57,998 nt of DNA from Caballeronia terrestris (GCF_001544515.1 NZ_FCOL02000034.1:1-57998); one strand, 5' to 3'; shown: positions 42,186 through 51,119, counted from the first letter of the stretch. The notes: generated by a model from the letters alone, not told the origin. Numbers and translations are program-made.

Positions 42186-43052
42186 ATGCCAACCTTGGAA
42201 CAAATCCAAAGAAAAATGAAACGACTTCAAGCACAGTCTGAGGCCTTGATTGCAATGCGGTCAAAGACTGTCCTTGCTGACATCCGGAAGCTCATGGACG
42301 AGCACGGACTGACGACCGCGGACATCCAAGCGCACTCCGCGACGAAAAAGCGCGCCGGCCGTCCGGCAGGCGCCGCGTCCGCACCGACCGGATCGAGTTC
42401 AACGAAGGGTAAACTGCCGCCGAAGTACCGCGACCCGAAAACGGGCGCGACGTGGAGCGGCCATGCGCGACCGCCCGCCTGGATTGCGAAGGTCCGGGAC
42501 CGTACGAAATTTCTGATCGATGGTGCGGGCGTGGTGGCCGGCGCGAATGGTGTGAGTAAGGCGAAAGCGGCGCTTGAGAAGGCTTCGAAGGCGGCCAGGA
42601 CTGTCGCGAGCAAGGCACGAGGCAAAGGATCCCTACCACCGAAGTATCGTGATCCGAAGAGCGGCGCGACTTGGAGCGGTCGCGCTCGTGCGCCGGTCTG
42701 GATCGCAAAGGTCCGCGATCGCACGAAGTTCCTGATCGGCGAAGTCGCTGCCGCTCCAGCAAGCGGCGTTGCTGCGAAAAAGCCTAAAGCCAAGAGGGTG
42801 GGGGCCGCGAAGACCGCAACGACCGGGAAGAAGTCTCCCGTCAAACAGGCGGCGAAAAAAGCGCCAGTTGCGTCGCTGAAACGGGTTGTCGCCAAAAAAG
42901 CCGCGAAGCCTGCCGCTAAGAAGGTCACCAAAAGCAACGTGGCAAGCCGCAAGGCGGTCGCCGCGAGAAAAACGGTTACGCCATCTGACGCGCCGGTCGC
43001 TCTCGCGTCGGCGGCCGCACCCGAGACCGGGAGCGTACCGGCAACGGCGTAG
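42186..43052 (+). CDS. H-NS family protein with a duplicated DNA-binding motif and histone-like tail
   Basis: A 288-residue protein. The N-terminal coiled coil (1-45) is the H-NS dimerisation region. The C-terminal H-NS motif occurs twice, at about 78-111 (PPKYRDPKTGATWSGHARPP) and 151-184 (PPKYRDPKSGATWSGRARAP). The two copies differ by mostly silent changes at the DNA level, so the duplication is not very recent. Residues 190-270 form a Lys/Ala-rich, histone H1-like tail. Typical Burkholderia H-NS proteins are about 100 residues with one motif. The ATG follows AAGGAGA. It probably silences AT-rich foreign DNA. Confidence 0.9.
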   Translation: MPTLEQIQRKMKRLQAQSEALIAMRSKTVLADIRKLMDEHGLTTADIQAHSATKKRAGRPAGAASAPTGSSSTKGKLPPKYRDPKTGATWSGHARPPAWIAKVRDRTKFLIDGAGVVAGANGVSKAKAALEKASKAARTVASKARGKGSLPPKYRDPKSGATWSGRARAPVWIAKVRDRTKFLIGEVAAAPASGVAAKKPKAKRVGAAKTATTGKKSPVKQAAKKAPVASLKRVVAKKAAKPAAKKVTKSNVASRKAVAARKTVTPSDAPVALASAAAPETGSVPATA

Positions 43053-43095
43053 CGCGATGGCGCCTGCGCACGTTGCGCGTCGGCTTGACAAAAGA

Positions 43096-43129
43096 AACGC
43101 TTCTCGGTGTGAACTGAGGGGCGTTTTTT
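43096..43129 (+). terminator. Rho-independent terminator of the H-NS gene
   Basis: AACGCTTCTC (43096-43105) pairs with GAGGGGCGTT (43116-43125) using two G-U pairs, then TTTT. It is 16 bp before the end of the convergent HU-like gene. Confidence 0.65.
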
Positions 43130-43144
43130 GCCGCGGCGCTTGAG

Positions 43145-43594
43145 TTACAGCGCGGCGTCCTTCAGTTTCTTCAGCGGACGTACTTTCAGTCGCACCGAAG
43201 CGGGCTTCGCGGCGAACCACTTGTCTTCGCCGGTGAACGGGTCCTTGCCGAAGCGCTTCTTCTTGGCGGGCACATCCTGTGCCACAACCTTCAACAGGCC
43301 CGGCAGCGTGAACTCCTTCGCGCCTTTCTTGTGGATTGATGCGAGCACGGTTTCTTCAAGTGCGGCCATCAACGCCTTCGCGGCTTTCGGTTCAACGCCA
43401 GCGCGCTCGGCGAGATGTACGCTCAGCGAGGCCTTCGTGAACGAATCCTTGATGGGTTTCAGCGGCGCAGCAGCAGCGGCCGCTTTCTTCGTGGCCGGTC
43501 CGGTGGCCTTCTTCACCAGAGGCGCTTTCTTCGCAACAGGGGTAGCTGCCTTTTTAGGGGCCTTTGCAGCGTTTGTTGCACTTTCTTTTGCCAT
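43145..43594 (-). CDS. HU-like DNA-binding protein with Lys/Ala-rich N-terminal tail
   Basis: A 149-residue protein. The N-terminal 45 residues are Lys/Ala/Pro-rich (KAPKKAATPVAKKAPLVKKA), like histone H1 tails. The rest is an HU-type fold: FTKASLSVHLAERAGVEPKA, LMAALEETVLASIHKKGAKE, FTLPGLLKVVAQDVPAKKKR and the C-terminal strand. I use the ATG at 43594 (GAGGA upstream); the frame is open to 43729. Tailed HU proteins occur in Burkholderia and Bordetella. Convergent to the H-NS gene; together with HU at 28743 they form a set of DNA-organising proteins in island 2. Confidence 0.85.
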   Translation of the reverse strand: MAKESATNAAKAPKKAATPVAKKAPLVKKATGPATKKAAAAAAPLKPIKDSFTKASLSVHLAERAGVEPKAAKALMAALEETVLASIHKKGAKEFTLPGLLKVVAQDVPAKKKRFGKDPFTGEDKWFAAKPASVRLKVRPLKKLKDAAL

Positions 43595-44170
43595 GTATTC
43601 CTCGTCTGTGACCAAAGGTTGGCCTGAGACTCTTGCCTTTGAATAGTCATCGACATACGCAAAGGTGAATTCCTCGGGCTGACGATAGCGTATCAATGCA
43701 AGCGTGAATCCGCAACGGTCTGAGCCCATAATACAAAGGGCTTGCGGCCAGGACGAGACGAAAGCGACGACCTGTACCGTACTTCAGGACGTTGCTCCCC
43801 GCTCAACCCACAGTTAGGGGCGGATGCAGCACGCGCACAGTTGCCGGGGTGTCTTGGCGCGCAGGCACGTAGTCGTGGTACGGACTCGTCTATTGAGACT
43901 TACGTAAGTCATGAAATTGCGCACCGACATGAGTGCCAGGGCGTGCTTTAAATGCGTCGAGCGTCTGCTCGAGTGGAGTCACGCACATCACACGTTTTTT
44001 TCTTAATCGCACGCTTTGTCCAGAGAGACGTCACGCCCGCTGCCTAAGCGAAAGGCGACCGTCTCGCCGGATTTGGAGTGCTATGCTCCTCGCTGGGCGA
44101 GGTTTCAAGTAGTTGAGCTTCTTAGCGCAACCTGTACCTTCTATTTTTCGATTAAATCCGTGGAGCCACA
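43595..44170. other. Gap without a recognised gene
   Basis: The left part is the leader of the HU-like gene. The right part, near 44110-44165, is AT-rich and should carry the promoter for 44171. No other frame looks coding. Confidence 0.4.
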
Positions 44171-44587
44171 ATGCCCCTTGAAACACCCGAAGAGCACATT
44201 AGAATGCACGCGTACCGGCTGTGGGAAGCCGACGGCGGTCCGCACGGCCGCGACGAATATTACTGGCATCAAGCGTGCGCTCAGCTTCAAACTGACGTCG
44301 CTGCGCCGAGCGATCTTTTGTCGGACGAAGATGCAAAGTCAACGGCTCGGAAGGTCACGACGAAAAAGACAGCCACTACGAGCAATGCTGAAAAGGCCTC
44401 GAAGTCTAAAACCAAGAATGCGTCTGTCGCGTCCGGTGCTGAGCGGACATCCAAAACCAAACGAAAATTTTCAACAAAAGCCGTTGCCGAACTTCCAGAC
44501 ACGAAAGATGCCGTGCCGAAGTCAGCTAAGAAGAACACCAAGAAGGTGAGTGCAACCAGCGAACAGGGGTCCAAGAACACTCGATAG
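44171..44587 (+). CDS. DUF2934 protein with Lys-rich tail
   Basis: A 138-residue protein. The N-terminal DUF2934 motif HIRMHAYRLWEADGGPHGRD and EYYWHQACAQL (about 9-40) is clear. The remaining 95 residues are Lys/Thr/Ala/Ser-rich (KKTATTSNAEKASKSKTKNA), resembling the tails of the two neighbouring DNA-binding proteins. DUF2934 proteins are small and uncharacterised; the tail suggests association with nucleic acid, which is inference. It is the last gene of island 2, and the M20 pseudogene begins 3 bp after its stop codon. Confidence 0.75.
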   Translation: MPLETPEEHIRMHAYRLWEADGGPHGRDEYYWHQACAQLQTDVAAPSDLLSDEDAKSTARKVTTKKTATTSNAEKASKSKTKNASVASGAERTSKTKRKFSTKAVAELPDTKDAVPKSAKKNTKKVSATSEQGSKNTR

Positions 44588-44589
44588 CG

Positions 44590-45459
44590 TTGAGAGGAGC
44601 GCTGCAGACAACGTACGGATCGTGCCGCGCAACTCGGCACTGTCCGGGATCACGTTTCGGTATCGCCCGCGTGCATCATGCAGAGGGAGATCACGGCGAG
44701 GTCCACCGGGTCTATGTGACGCGCAGCGATGGTCTGACATTGCAGCACCATCGAACACGCCAGCGGAATCGGATCGAGGCCCAGATGCGGCTGTGCGGCG
44801 TGCGCGCCCTTGCCCGTCACCGTAATCCTGAAGCGCGAACCCGCCGCCATGATCGGCCCACGACGCAGGCCGAAATGTCCGGCCGGCAAACCCGGCCAGT
44901 TGTGCATGCCGAACACGGCCTCGGTCGGAAAGCGCTCGAACAGCCCGTCGTCGATCATCTTTCGCGCGCCCGCGCCGCCTTCTTCGCCTGGCTGAAAGAC
45001 GAAGTGCACGCTGCCGGGCAACTGCGGCAATGCTTTCAGAAGACGTGCGGCGCCAAGCAGCATCACCGTATGCCCGTCGTGTCCACAGGCGTGCATGACG
45101 CCATGCGCGCACGACGCATGGGTGAAATCGTTGGCTTCATGAACGGGCAGCGCGTCGAGATCGGCGCGCAGCACGATGCCCTACGCCGGATTCGCGCCCG
45201 GCAGACTCGCCACCACGCCCGTCCCGCCCAGTCCGCGCGACACCTCGTACCCCAGCGCCTCCAGTTCGCGCGCCACGACGTCTGCCGTGCGGTGCTCCTC
45301 GAAACGCAGTTCGGGATGGGCATGCAGATCGCGTCGCAACTTCTCCCAATGCGCGTGATGCGTGGTCAGCGATGACTCGACAATATCGGCGGTCTCCAAT
45401 TCAACACCTTTCGAGAGCGAACAGTTTCGGACGCGTGAGGTGACGCATTCTGACGTCAC
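44590..45459 (-). pseudogene. M20 family amidohydrolase, truncated and interrupted
   Basis: N-terminal part of an N-acyl-amino-acid/hippurate hydrolase. LRRDLHAHPELRFEEHRTAD, then an in-frame TAG at 45183-45181, then the metal site block GIVLRADLDALPVHE and SCAHGVMHACGHDGHTVML with FVFQPGEEGGAGARKMIDDG. A frameshift near 44655 is needed to join AGDTE to NVIPDSAELRGTIRTLSAAL. After that the gene stops, about 90-110 residues short, exactly where island 2 ends. One stop, one frameshift and one truncation make it non-functional. Confidence 0.85.
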
Positions 45460-45489
45460 GTAATGTGACGCCAGGTGCCCGGCATGGTT

Positions 45490-46956
45490 TCAATCGTAGT
45501 ACCCGAGGATCGACTTTATCTCCATATACTCTTCCATGCCTTCGACACCATACTCCCGGCCATTGCCGGATTGCTTGTAGCCGCCAAACGGCGCCTGCGG
45601 GTCCCACGCGGGATAATTCAGATGCACCTGACCCGACTGGATACGCGATGCAACCGAACGCATCAGCGCCTTATCCGTGCCTTGCACATGCGCGCCGAGT
45701 CCGTAGACGGTGTCGTTGGCGATAGCGACGGCTTCGTCCACCGTGTCATACGGCAGGATCGCCAGCACCGGCCCGAAGATTTCCTGCTGCGCCACGCTCA
45801 TATCGGTGCGGACATTGGAGAAGATCGTCGGGCGCGCATAGAAGCCTGTGTCGAATCCCTCGGGTCTGCCCGCGCCGCCGAGGACCAGTTTCGTTCCTTC
45901 GTTGATGAAACTTTCGATCATCTTCTGCACACGCCCGAACTGTGCGCGATTGGCGAGCGGACCGTGCGTCGTCGCTTCCGCGAACGGATCGCCGATGCAC
46001 ATCTGTTCCGTCGCCGCCACGGCGAGCGCCTCGACTTCGGCCAACACGCCACGCGGGACGATCATCCGGGTCGGCGCGCTGCACGACTGGCCCATGTTGC
46101 GGAACGCCGATGCCACACCAAGCGACACGGCGCGCGGCAGATCGGCGTCCGGCAGCACGATATTGGGCGACTTGCCGCCAAGCTCCTGCGCGACGCGCTT
46201 GACGGTCGGCGCGGCCGCCTGCGCGACCAGCACGCCCGCACGCGTCGATCCGGTGATCGACACCATGTCCACCTGAGGATGAGAGGCGAGCGCCGTGCCC
46301 ACTTCCGGTCCTGTCCCGCTGACCAGATTGCAGACGCCCGCTGGAATGCCCGCATCGTCCATCACTTCGGCAAACAGCAACGCGCTTAGCGCCGACAGTT
46401 CGCTGGGTTTCAGGACAACCGTGCAACCCGCCGCCAGCGCCGGGCCGACTTTCGCAGTGATCTGGTAGATCGGCCAGTTCCACGGCGTGATGAGTGCGCA
46501 CACGCCGATCGGTTCGCGCGCAATCGCCGTCGTGCCGCGCTGGACGATAAACGGGTACTTCAACAGGTTGTCGCGCGCGACGCCGAGATGAGCAATCGCG
46601 AGCGGCACATGCGCGCCGCGCGCGTAGTTGATCGGCGCACCCATTTCCAGCGTCAGCGCCTGGGCGAACAGTTCGGCACGCTCGCTCATCAGACGATGGA
46701 CGCCATCGAGCAGCGCTGCGCGTTCCTGTGGCGAGGTCGCGGACCAGCGCGGCAATGCTTTACGCGCCGCCTGCACGGCACGGTCGACGTCGTTCGCATC
46801 ACCGAGCGGAATCTCGCACAGCATTTCTTCCGTGGACGGGCAGATCACCGCCGCGCGTGCCGTGCCTGAGATGGCAGCAGGCAACGTCCATTCGCCGTCG
46901 ATAAAGAACCGGTCCAGCCGGCCCGCCTGCTTCAGATGAAGAACGGGTGAAATCAT
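45490..46956 (-). CDS. NAD-dependent aldehyde dehydrogenase
   Basis: A 488-residue ALDH superfamily enzyme that oxidises an aldehyde to its acid. ITPWNWP (157-163) begins the cofactor region, ITGSTRAG follows, Glu258 is the general base (QELGGKSPN) and Cys292 the nucleophile (NMGQSCSAPTR). The C-terminal FGGYKQSGNGREYGVEGMEEY matches the family. The start at 46956 follows AGGA; ATGs at 46983 and 47004 are possible. It is next to a D-amino-acid-type cluster, where it may oxidise acetaldehyde or glycolaldehyde released by the aldolase at 51218; that assignment is inference. Confidence 0.92.
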   Translation of the reverse strand: MISPVLHLKQAGRLDRFFIDGEWTLPAAISGTARAAVICPSTEEMLCEIPLGDANDVDRAVQAARKALPRWSATSPQERAALLDGVHRLMSERAELFAQALTLEMGAPINYARGAHVPLAIAHLGVARDNLLKYPFIVQRGTTAIAREPIGVCALITPWNWPIYQITAKVGPALAAGCTVVLKPSELSALSALLFAEVMDDAGIPAGVCNLVSGTGPEVGTALASHPQVDMVSITGSTRAGVLVAQAAAPTVKRVAQELGGKSPNIVLPDADLPRAVSLGVASAFRNMGQSCSAPTRMIVPRGVLAEVEALAVAATEQMCIGDPFAEATTHGPLANRAQFGRVQKMIESFINEGTKLVLGGAGRPEGFDTGFYARPTIFSNVRTDMSVAQQEIFGPVLAILPYDTVDEAVAIANDTVYGLGAHVQGTDKALMRSVASRIQSGQVHLNYPAWDPQAPFGGYKQSGNGREYGVEGMEEYMEIKSILGYYD

Positions 46957-47040
46957 TGCAGCGTGTCCTGGAGTCTTGGCCATGCGCCCTGCGAGGGCGA
47001 GCACGGTGGTTTGCGATTGGTGTGCCGGGTGCGGCGACGG

Positions 47041-48366
47041 TTAAAACTCGGCGACCTTTCCCCACACCGATTCGTCGAATCGCTCCGGGCGGTAAGGTTC
47101 GGGATCGACGATCGGTTTCAGGCCCATCACCAAGTCCGCGACCAGATGACCGCATCCCGGACCGATGCCAAAACCGTGACCGCTCAGGCCTGCAGCCAGC
47201 ACAAAGCCGGGCACTTCGTTCACTTCGCCGATGGCAGGCACGCCGTCCGGCGTCATGTCAATATAACCGGCCCAGGACGCCGCCACCGGCGCCGCGCCAA
47301 TCGCCGGACACAGTTCGATGGCCCGTCGGTGAATCTCCTTGACCGTGGCCTGATCGACGGACGGATCGAGTACGCGCATCTTTTCCATCGGCGTGGGGCG
47401 ATCGAGTGCCCAGCGCCCCATGTTCTCGTGACCGGAGCGCACGCCTTCGAGATATCCCGGGCTCAGGCTGCGCCAGCGACGCGTGAACATCGGCAGGAAG
47501 TCTTTGGCGTAACGAACCTTTTGCAACGTGAGATCCAGTTTGCCGAGGCCGCTGATGGCAAGCGAATACGTTTCGTCACCGCGTCGCGTGATCGTGATGG
47601 CCTTCGTGTGCATCGCGTCGGGCAGCGTGCCGCGCGGCAGCGAAACCGACATCAGCGACGAGCGGATCGTGGCTTGCGGCAAACGGATACCAAGTTGCCG
47701 GCAGAATGTCGACGCCCATGCACCGCCGGACAGCACCGCGATTTTCGTGCGGATCGTGCCGTGCTCCGTCACCACGGCGCTGACGCGTCCGCCTTCCGTT
47801 TCGATCCCGCGTGCCGCGCAGTTCTGATGCACCGTCCCACCGAGTTTCATGATGCTGCGCGCCACGGCGGGAGCGGCAGCGCCGGGGTCCGCGGTGCCAT
47901 CCGTCGGCGCGAACACGCCGCCTTTCCAGTTTTTCCCCGTCGAACCGCCGCGCTCGGTCGCGGCCTTGCCGCCGAGCACTTCCGTCTTCACGCCTGCCGA
48001 GCGCGCGAAGTTGCACCATTTTGCCCAGCCAGCCAGTTCGCTGTCGTCGTTGCTCAGATATAGCAGTCCACTGCGACGAAAGCCAGTTGTCTCACCCGAC
48101 TCGGCTTCGAACTGTTCCCACAACCTCAGGCTTTCGGTTGCGATTGGCAACTCGCGCGCGTCGCGGTTCTGTTGCCGGCACCAGCCCCAGTTCCGGCTGG
48201 ATTGCTCGCCGCCGACCATGCCTTTTTCGATCAGCGCCACGTTCACGCCGCGCTTCGCCAGAAACCATGCTGTGAACGCGCCGACGATGCCTGCGCCAAT
48301 CACGACGACATCGGCGCTGTTCGGCTGCGTCGGGGTGGTAACAATGCGGGTCAACGGTACGCGCAT
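47041..48366 (-). CDS. FAD-dependent amino-acid oxidoreductase (DadA type)
   Basis: A 441-residue flavoenzyme of the DAO fold. The Rossmann motif VVVIGAGIVGAFTAWFLAKR (Gly24, Gly26, Gly29) binds the FAD ADP. SSRNWGWCRQQNRDARELPI is the substrate-side helix, and the C-terminal part has GYIDMTPDGVPAIGEV and GLSGHGFGIGPGCGHLVADL, which closes the flavin site. Members oxidise D-amino acids, glycine or sarcosine-like amines to imines. It precedes the ALDH gene by 84 bp. The product imine would be a RidA substrate, and the ridA gene nearby is broken. Confidence 0.9.
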   Translation of the reverse strand: MRVPLTRIVTTPTQPNSADVVVIGAGIVGAFTAWFLAKRGVNVALIEKGMVGGEQSSRNWGWCRQQNRDARELPIATESLRLWEQFEAESGETTGFRRSGLLYLSNDDSELAGWAKWCNFARSAGVKTEVLGGKAATERGGSTGKNWKGGVFAPTDGTADPGAAAPAVARSIMKLGGTVHQNCAARGIETEGGRVSAVVTEHGTIRTKIAVLSGGAWASTFCRQLGIRLPQATIRSSLMSVSLPRGTLPDAMHTKAITITRRGDETYSLAISGLGKLDLTLQKVRYAKDFLPMFTRRWRSLSPGYLEGVRSGHENMGRWALDRPTPMEKMRVLDPSVDQATVKEIHRRAIELCPAIGAAPVAASWAGYIDMTPDGVPAIGEVNEVPGFVLAAGLSGHGFGIGPGCGHLVADLVMGLKPIVDPEPYRPERFDESVWGKVAEF

Positions 48367-48590
48367 TTGCGAAAACTCCTTACTGATTGAGGTATTGGGT
48401 GCCGTGCGTGCTTTCTGCCGGACCGCTGCAATTGATATTACAGATGGCCCGCGGCAGAAAATATCGAATGGACTGGTCTACACGAAGCAACCCCGTTCTT
48501 TTCAGGCCCCTGCCCGCACACAACGCATCGGGTCGCGCGCTTGCCGGGCATGCGTGCCGGGTGCCCTTGCCGGAAGCGCGCAGTGCCGCT

Positions 48591-49475
48591 TTAGAACATG
48601 GCCTGACTGACGAGCCCGTACGGACGGTAGACCGCATCGGGAGGCCCGCTATGCGCATCGGCGGGTGCGTTGCGAACCATCTTCACCGTGGTATCGACGC
48701 GCTTCAGGCCTTGCGCGATCAACCAGTCGGTCAGCATCGCGCCCGAGGGGACGTCGGTACGGATGAACTCGCCTTCGCGGCCTGTCAGCCAATGGCCGAT
48801 CAGCGCCTTGGCGTGCAGATCGTCCGGCGAACGCATCGCGACGACGGGCCCGAGCACGAGACCTCGACCGAAGCGGCGCCGCACCGAAAACCCGACGATC
48901 TCGCCGTCACGTTCGAGTACCGCGTTCTCGCCCATTTCCAACAGCGCCGAATACATCGCCTTGCGTTCGAGGCCATAGGCGCGCGTGGCCAGTTCGATGA
49001 GCGCGGGGACATCGTCGGCGGTTGCCGCGCGCAGCCGTTCGCCAACGGGCAATGCCACCGGCGACGCCTCACCGACGTTGCCTTGATGCTGGTCGAGCGT
49101 ATCGCAGACGGTGAAGCCGAGTTTTTCGTAGAGTGGCTTGCCGGCCGGCGTGGCGTGCAGGAACGTGACGCGCGGGCCGAGTTCTTCGAGCAGCATTTCC
49201 ATCAGCTTGCGGCCAATCCCCCGCCCCTGATGTTCGGACGACACGATCACGAGACCGAGCGAGGCGCGGTCCGTGCCGAATTTCCAGCACAGTCCCGTGC
49301 CGATCACGACACCGTTTTCTTCGGCCGTGAAGCCGGTGCCCTGTGCGGCGGCAAACTGCCAGTCTTCCGCGCGATGCGGCCAGCTGACCGCCTGGGACAG
49401 CGCGTGCGCCGTCGGAATATCGGCGGCGGTAAAGGCTCGATAGTGAAGATTCGTCGTGGATGGTGCGTTCATCAT
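48591..49475 (-). CDS. GNAT acetyltransferase with C-terminal Acetyltransf_18-type domain
   Basis: A 294-residue protein. The first half (about 8-140) is a GNAT fold with the acetyl-CoA loop LVIVSSEHQGRGIGRKLMEM and LHATPAGKPLYEKLGFTVCD. The second half (about 165-285) resembles the Acetyltransf_18 domain, with GFSVRRRFGRGLVLGPVVAM and FIRTDVPSGAMLTDWLIAQG. Such two-domain GNATs often accompany amino-acid catabolic genes. I start at the ATG at 49475 (CAGGACGC upstream); longer frames to 49664 run antisense through the broken ridA region. Substrate unknown. Confidence 0.88.
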   Translation of the reverse strand: MMNAPSTTNLHYRAFTAADIPTAHALSQAVSWPHRAEDWQFAAAQGTGFTAEENGVVIGTGLCWKFGTDRASLGLVIVSSEHQGRGIGRKLMEMLLEELGPRVTFLHATPAGKPLYEKLGFTVCDTLDQHQGNVGEASPVALPVGERLRAATADDVPALIELATRAYGLERKAMYSALLEMGENAVLERDGEIVGFSVRRRFGRGLVLGPVVAMRSPDDLHAKALIGHWLTGREGEFIRTDVPSGAMLTDWLIAQGLKRVDTTVKMVRNAPADAHSGPPDAVYRPYGLVSQAMF

Positions 49476-49537
49476 TGCGTCCTGTCTGATTTGCTGTGCG
49501 GTGTGGATGCCCGAGTCGGGCGAGGTCCGGGACGACG

Positions 49538-49942
49538 CTACAGCGTCGCCACTGCTTCGATTTCGATCTTCAGCCCAAAGTGCAAGGCCGGAACCGGGAC
49601 CACCGCACGAGCGGGTTTGGCGTCGCCGGCCCAGCGCGCATAAATCTCGTTGAAACTCGCTCAATGCGCGACGTCGTCGATATAGACGCAGACCTGTACC
49701 AGCTTCGAGACATCGCTACCCGCGCCGCTCAACGCCGCGCCCACATTGGCCAGCACTTGCGCGACCCGGGCGTCGAAATCGCTGTCCGTGAGCTTCGTGC
49801 CGTGCGCGTCGATGGGCAGTTGACCGGACACGAAGACTAGCCCATTGGCGATCGAAACGTGACTGTAGTGACCGCCCGGCGTCGCGAGTCCGGCCTGGTT
49901 CAGCGTCTGGAGAGGGTGCGCCGCGCGTTCGGGTTGGTCCAT
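49538..49942 (-). pseudogene. ridA: RidA/YjgF family imine deaminase with a premature stop
   Basis: The minus frame from the ATG at 49942 gives a RidA protein of 134 codons, broken by TGA at codon 94 (49663-49661), where Trp (TGG) is expected in VAHWASFNEIYARW. Downstream sequence continues in the same frame as ASFNEIYARWAGDAKPARAV and ends LHFGLKIEIEAVATL. The key Arg of the active site (PARAVV) lies after the stop, so the truncated form should not deaminate imines. A single G-to-A change explains it. The ribosome site GGAG is intact. Translational readthrough or a sequencing error remain possible. Confidence 0.85.
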
Positions 49943-50081
49943 GAGGGCCGCTCCACATTGAATGAGGTTCCCCGGCGTCATTGGACAGATACAGCCGTTG
50001 CCGGGCTCGTACGACGCACTATAGAAAAAAAACTTTTTGTCATGTTTAATATCCATTGAACCCATCGTTAAAGGTCGCTTA

Positions 50082-51002
50082 ATGATCGAACTGGAAGACA
50101 TGCGCCTGTTTCGCGCGCTCGGCGTGTCGCAATCGCTGGCCGCCGCCGCGCGGCTGCTGAATCTCACGCCGCCCGCCGTGACAGTTCGTCTTCAGCGTAT
50201 AGAGGAACGCATGGGCGTACGTCTCGCCACGCGCGCGGCGCGCGGCATTTCGCTGACCACGGAGGGTCAGCGGCTGGTTCAGGAAGCCGTCGAGATCATG
50301 GAGCGGATCGAGTCGATTCCGTCGCGCGTGTCCGGCGAGTCGGGTGGCGTCAGCGGGCATTTGCGGGTCGTCGCGCCGTTCGGTTTTGGCCGCGCGCATC
50401 TCGCGCCGCTGGTGCGCGATCTGCATCGCTCGCACCCGAATCTCGCGATTTCACTGATCCTAGCAGACAGCCCGCTCACTGCCGCCCAGGGCGCCGACGC
50501 CGTGGTATCCATCGGCAACGTCAAGGGGTCGTCGTGGATCGGCCACTATCTCGCCCCCAACGACCGCATCCTGTGTGCAAGCCCCGCCCTCGCGCGCCGT
50601 CTGTCGAAGCTCCAGCATCCGTCCGAGCTGCCGCAATACCCCTGGCTGACATTGCGAGAAAACGACGAGGACGTGACGCGCCTGCGTTTCACGCAAGCCG
50701 ACGCCGCCGGAAAACGCAATGCGAAAAGCGTCACCGTCAGGCTGGACGGTGCGCTGTCGTCCAACGACGGCACCGTCGTCAGCGACTGGGCCATTGAGGG
50801 CCTCGGCATCGTCGAACGCTCCGAATGGGATGCCGCGCGTCTGATTGCAACGGGAAAACTCAAACGTGTGTTGCCCGCATGGCGTCTCGAATCCGCGCCG
50901 GTGATGGCGTTGATGCCCACCCGTCATGGCCTGACGATCCGTCAGCGGGTGTTTCTCGAAGCCGCCAAGCGCGCGTTCGATCCCGTTCCGTGGCGCAGTT
51001 GA
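50082..51002 (+). CDS. LysR family transcriptional regulator
   Basis: A 306-residue LTTR. The winged helix-turn-helix (1-60) has SQSLAAAARLLNLTPPAVTV and LQRIEERMGVRLATRAARG. The effector domain (about 90-300) contains LRVVAPFGFGRAHLAPLV and the linker strands. The ATG at 50082 follows AAAGGTC; the frame extends to 50037 without a site. It is divergent from the ridA-GNAT-DadA-ALDH genes (140 bp to ridA) and codirectional with the D-threonine aldolase gene 215 bp downstream, so it probably controls both sides. Confidence 0.9.
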   Translation: MIELEDMRLFRALGVSQSLAAAARLLNLTPPAVTVRLQRIEERMGVRLATRAARGISLTTEGQRLVQEAVEIMERIESIPSRVSGESGGVSGHLRVVAPFGFGRAHLAPLVRDLHRSHPNLAISLILADSPLTAAQGADAVVSIGNVKGSSWIGHYLAPNDRILCASPALARRLSKLQHPSELPQYPWLTLRENDEDVTRLRFTQADAAGKRNAKSVTVRLDGALSSNDGTVVSDWAIEGLGIVERSEWDAARLIATGKLKRVLPAWRLESAPVMALMPTRHGLTIRQRVFLEAAKRAFDPVPWRS

Positions 51003-51090
51003 GGCGCGCTTCACTTCATATCGATCCGACGCGCTTCAGGGCAGATTCGCCGCGTCATCCGGCATGGTGCCCGGCCAGTATTCAATCTGG

Positions 51091-51119
51091 GTTAACGCTC
51101 GCTTTATCGTTCGTTAAAC
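51091..51119. promoter_or_regulatory. Inverted repeat before the aldolase gene
   Basis: GTTAACG (51091-51097) and CGTTAAAC (51112-51119) face each other across 14 bases, about 100 bp upstream of the aldolase start. CGTTAAA also occurs just upstream of the LysR start. The length and spacing suit an LTTR site. Confidence 0.4.

Noticed and set aside
46963..48063. A 366-codon plus-strand frame opposite the DadA-type gene
   Set aside because: Antisense artefact of high-GC coding DNA; no recognised domain.
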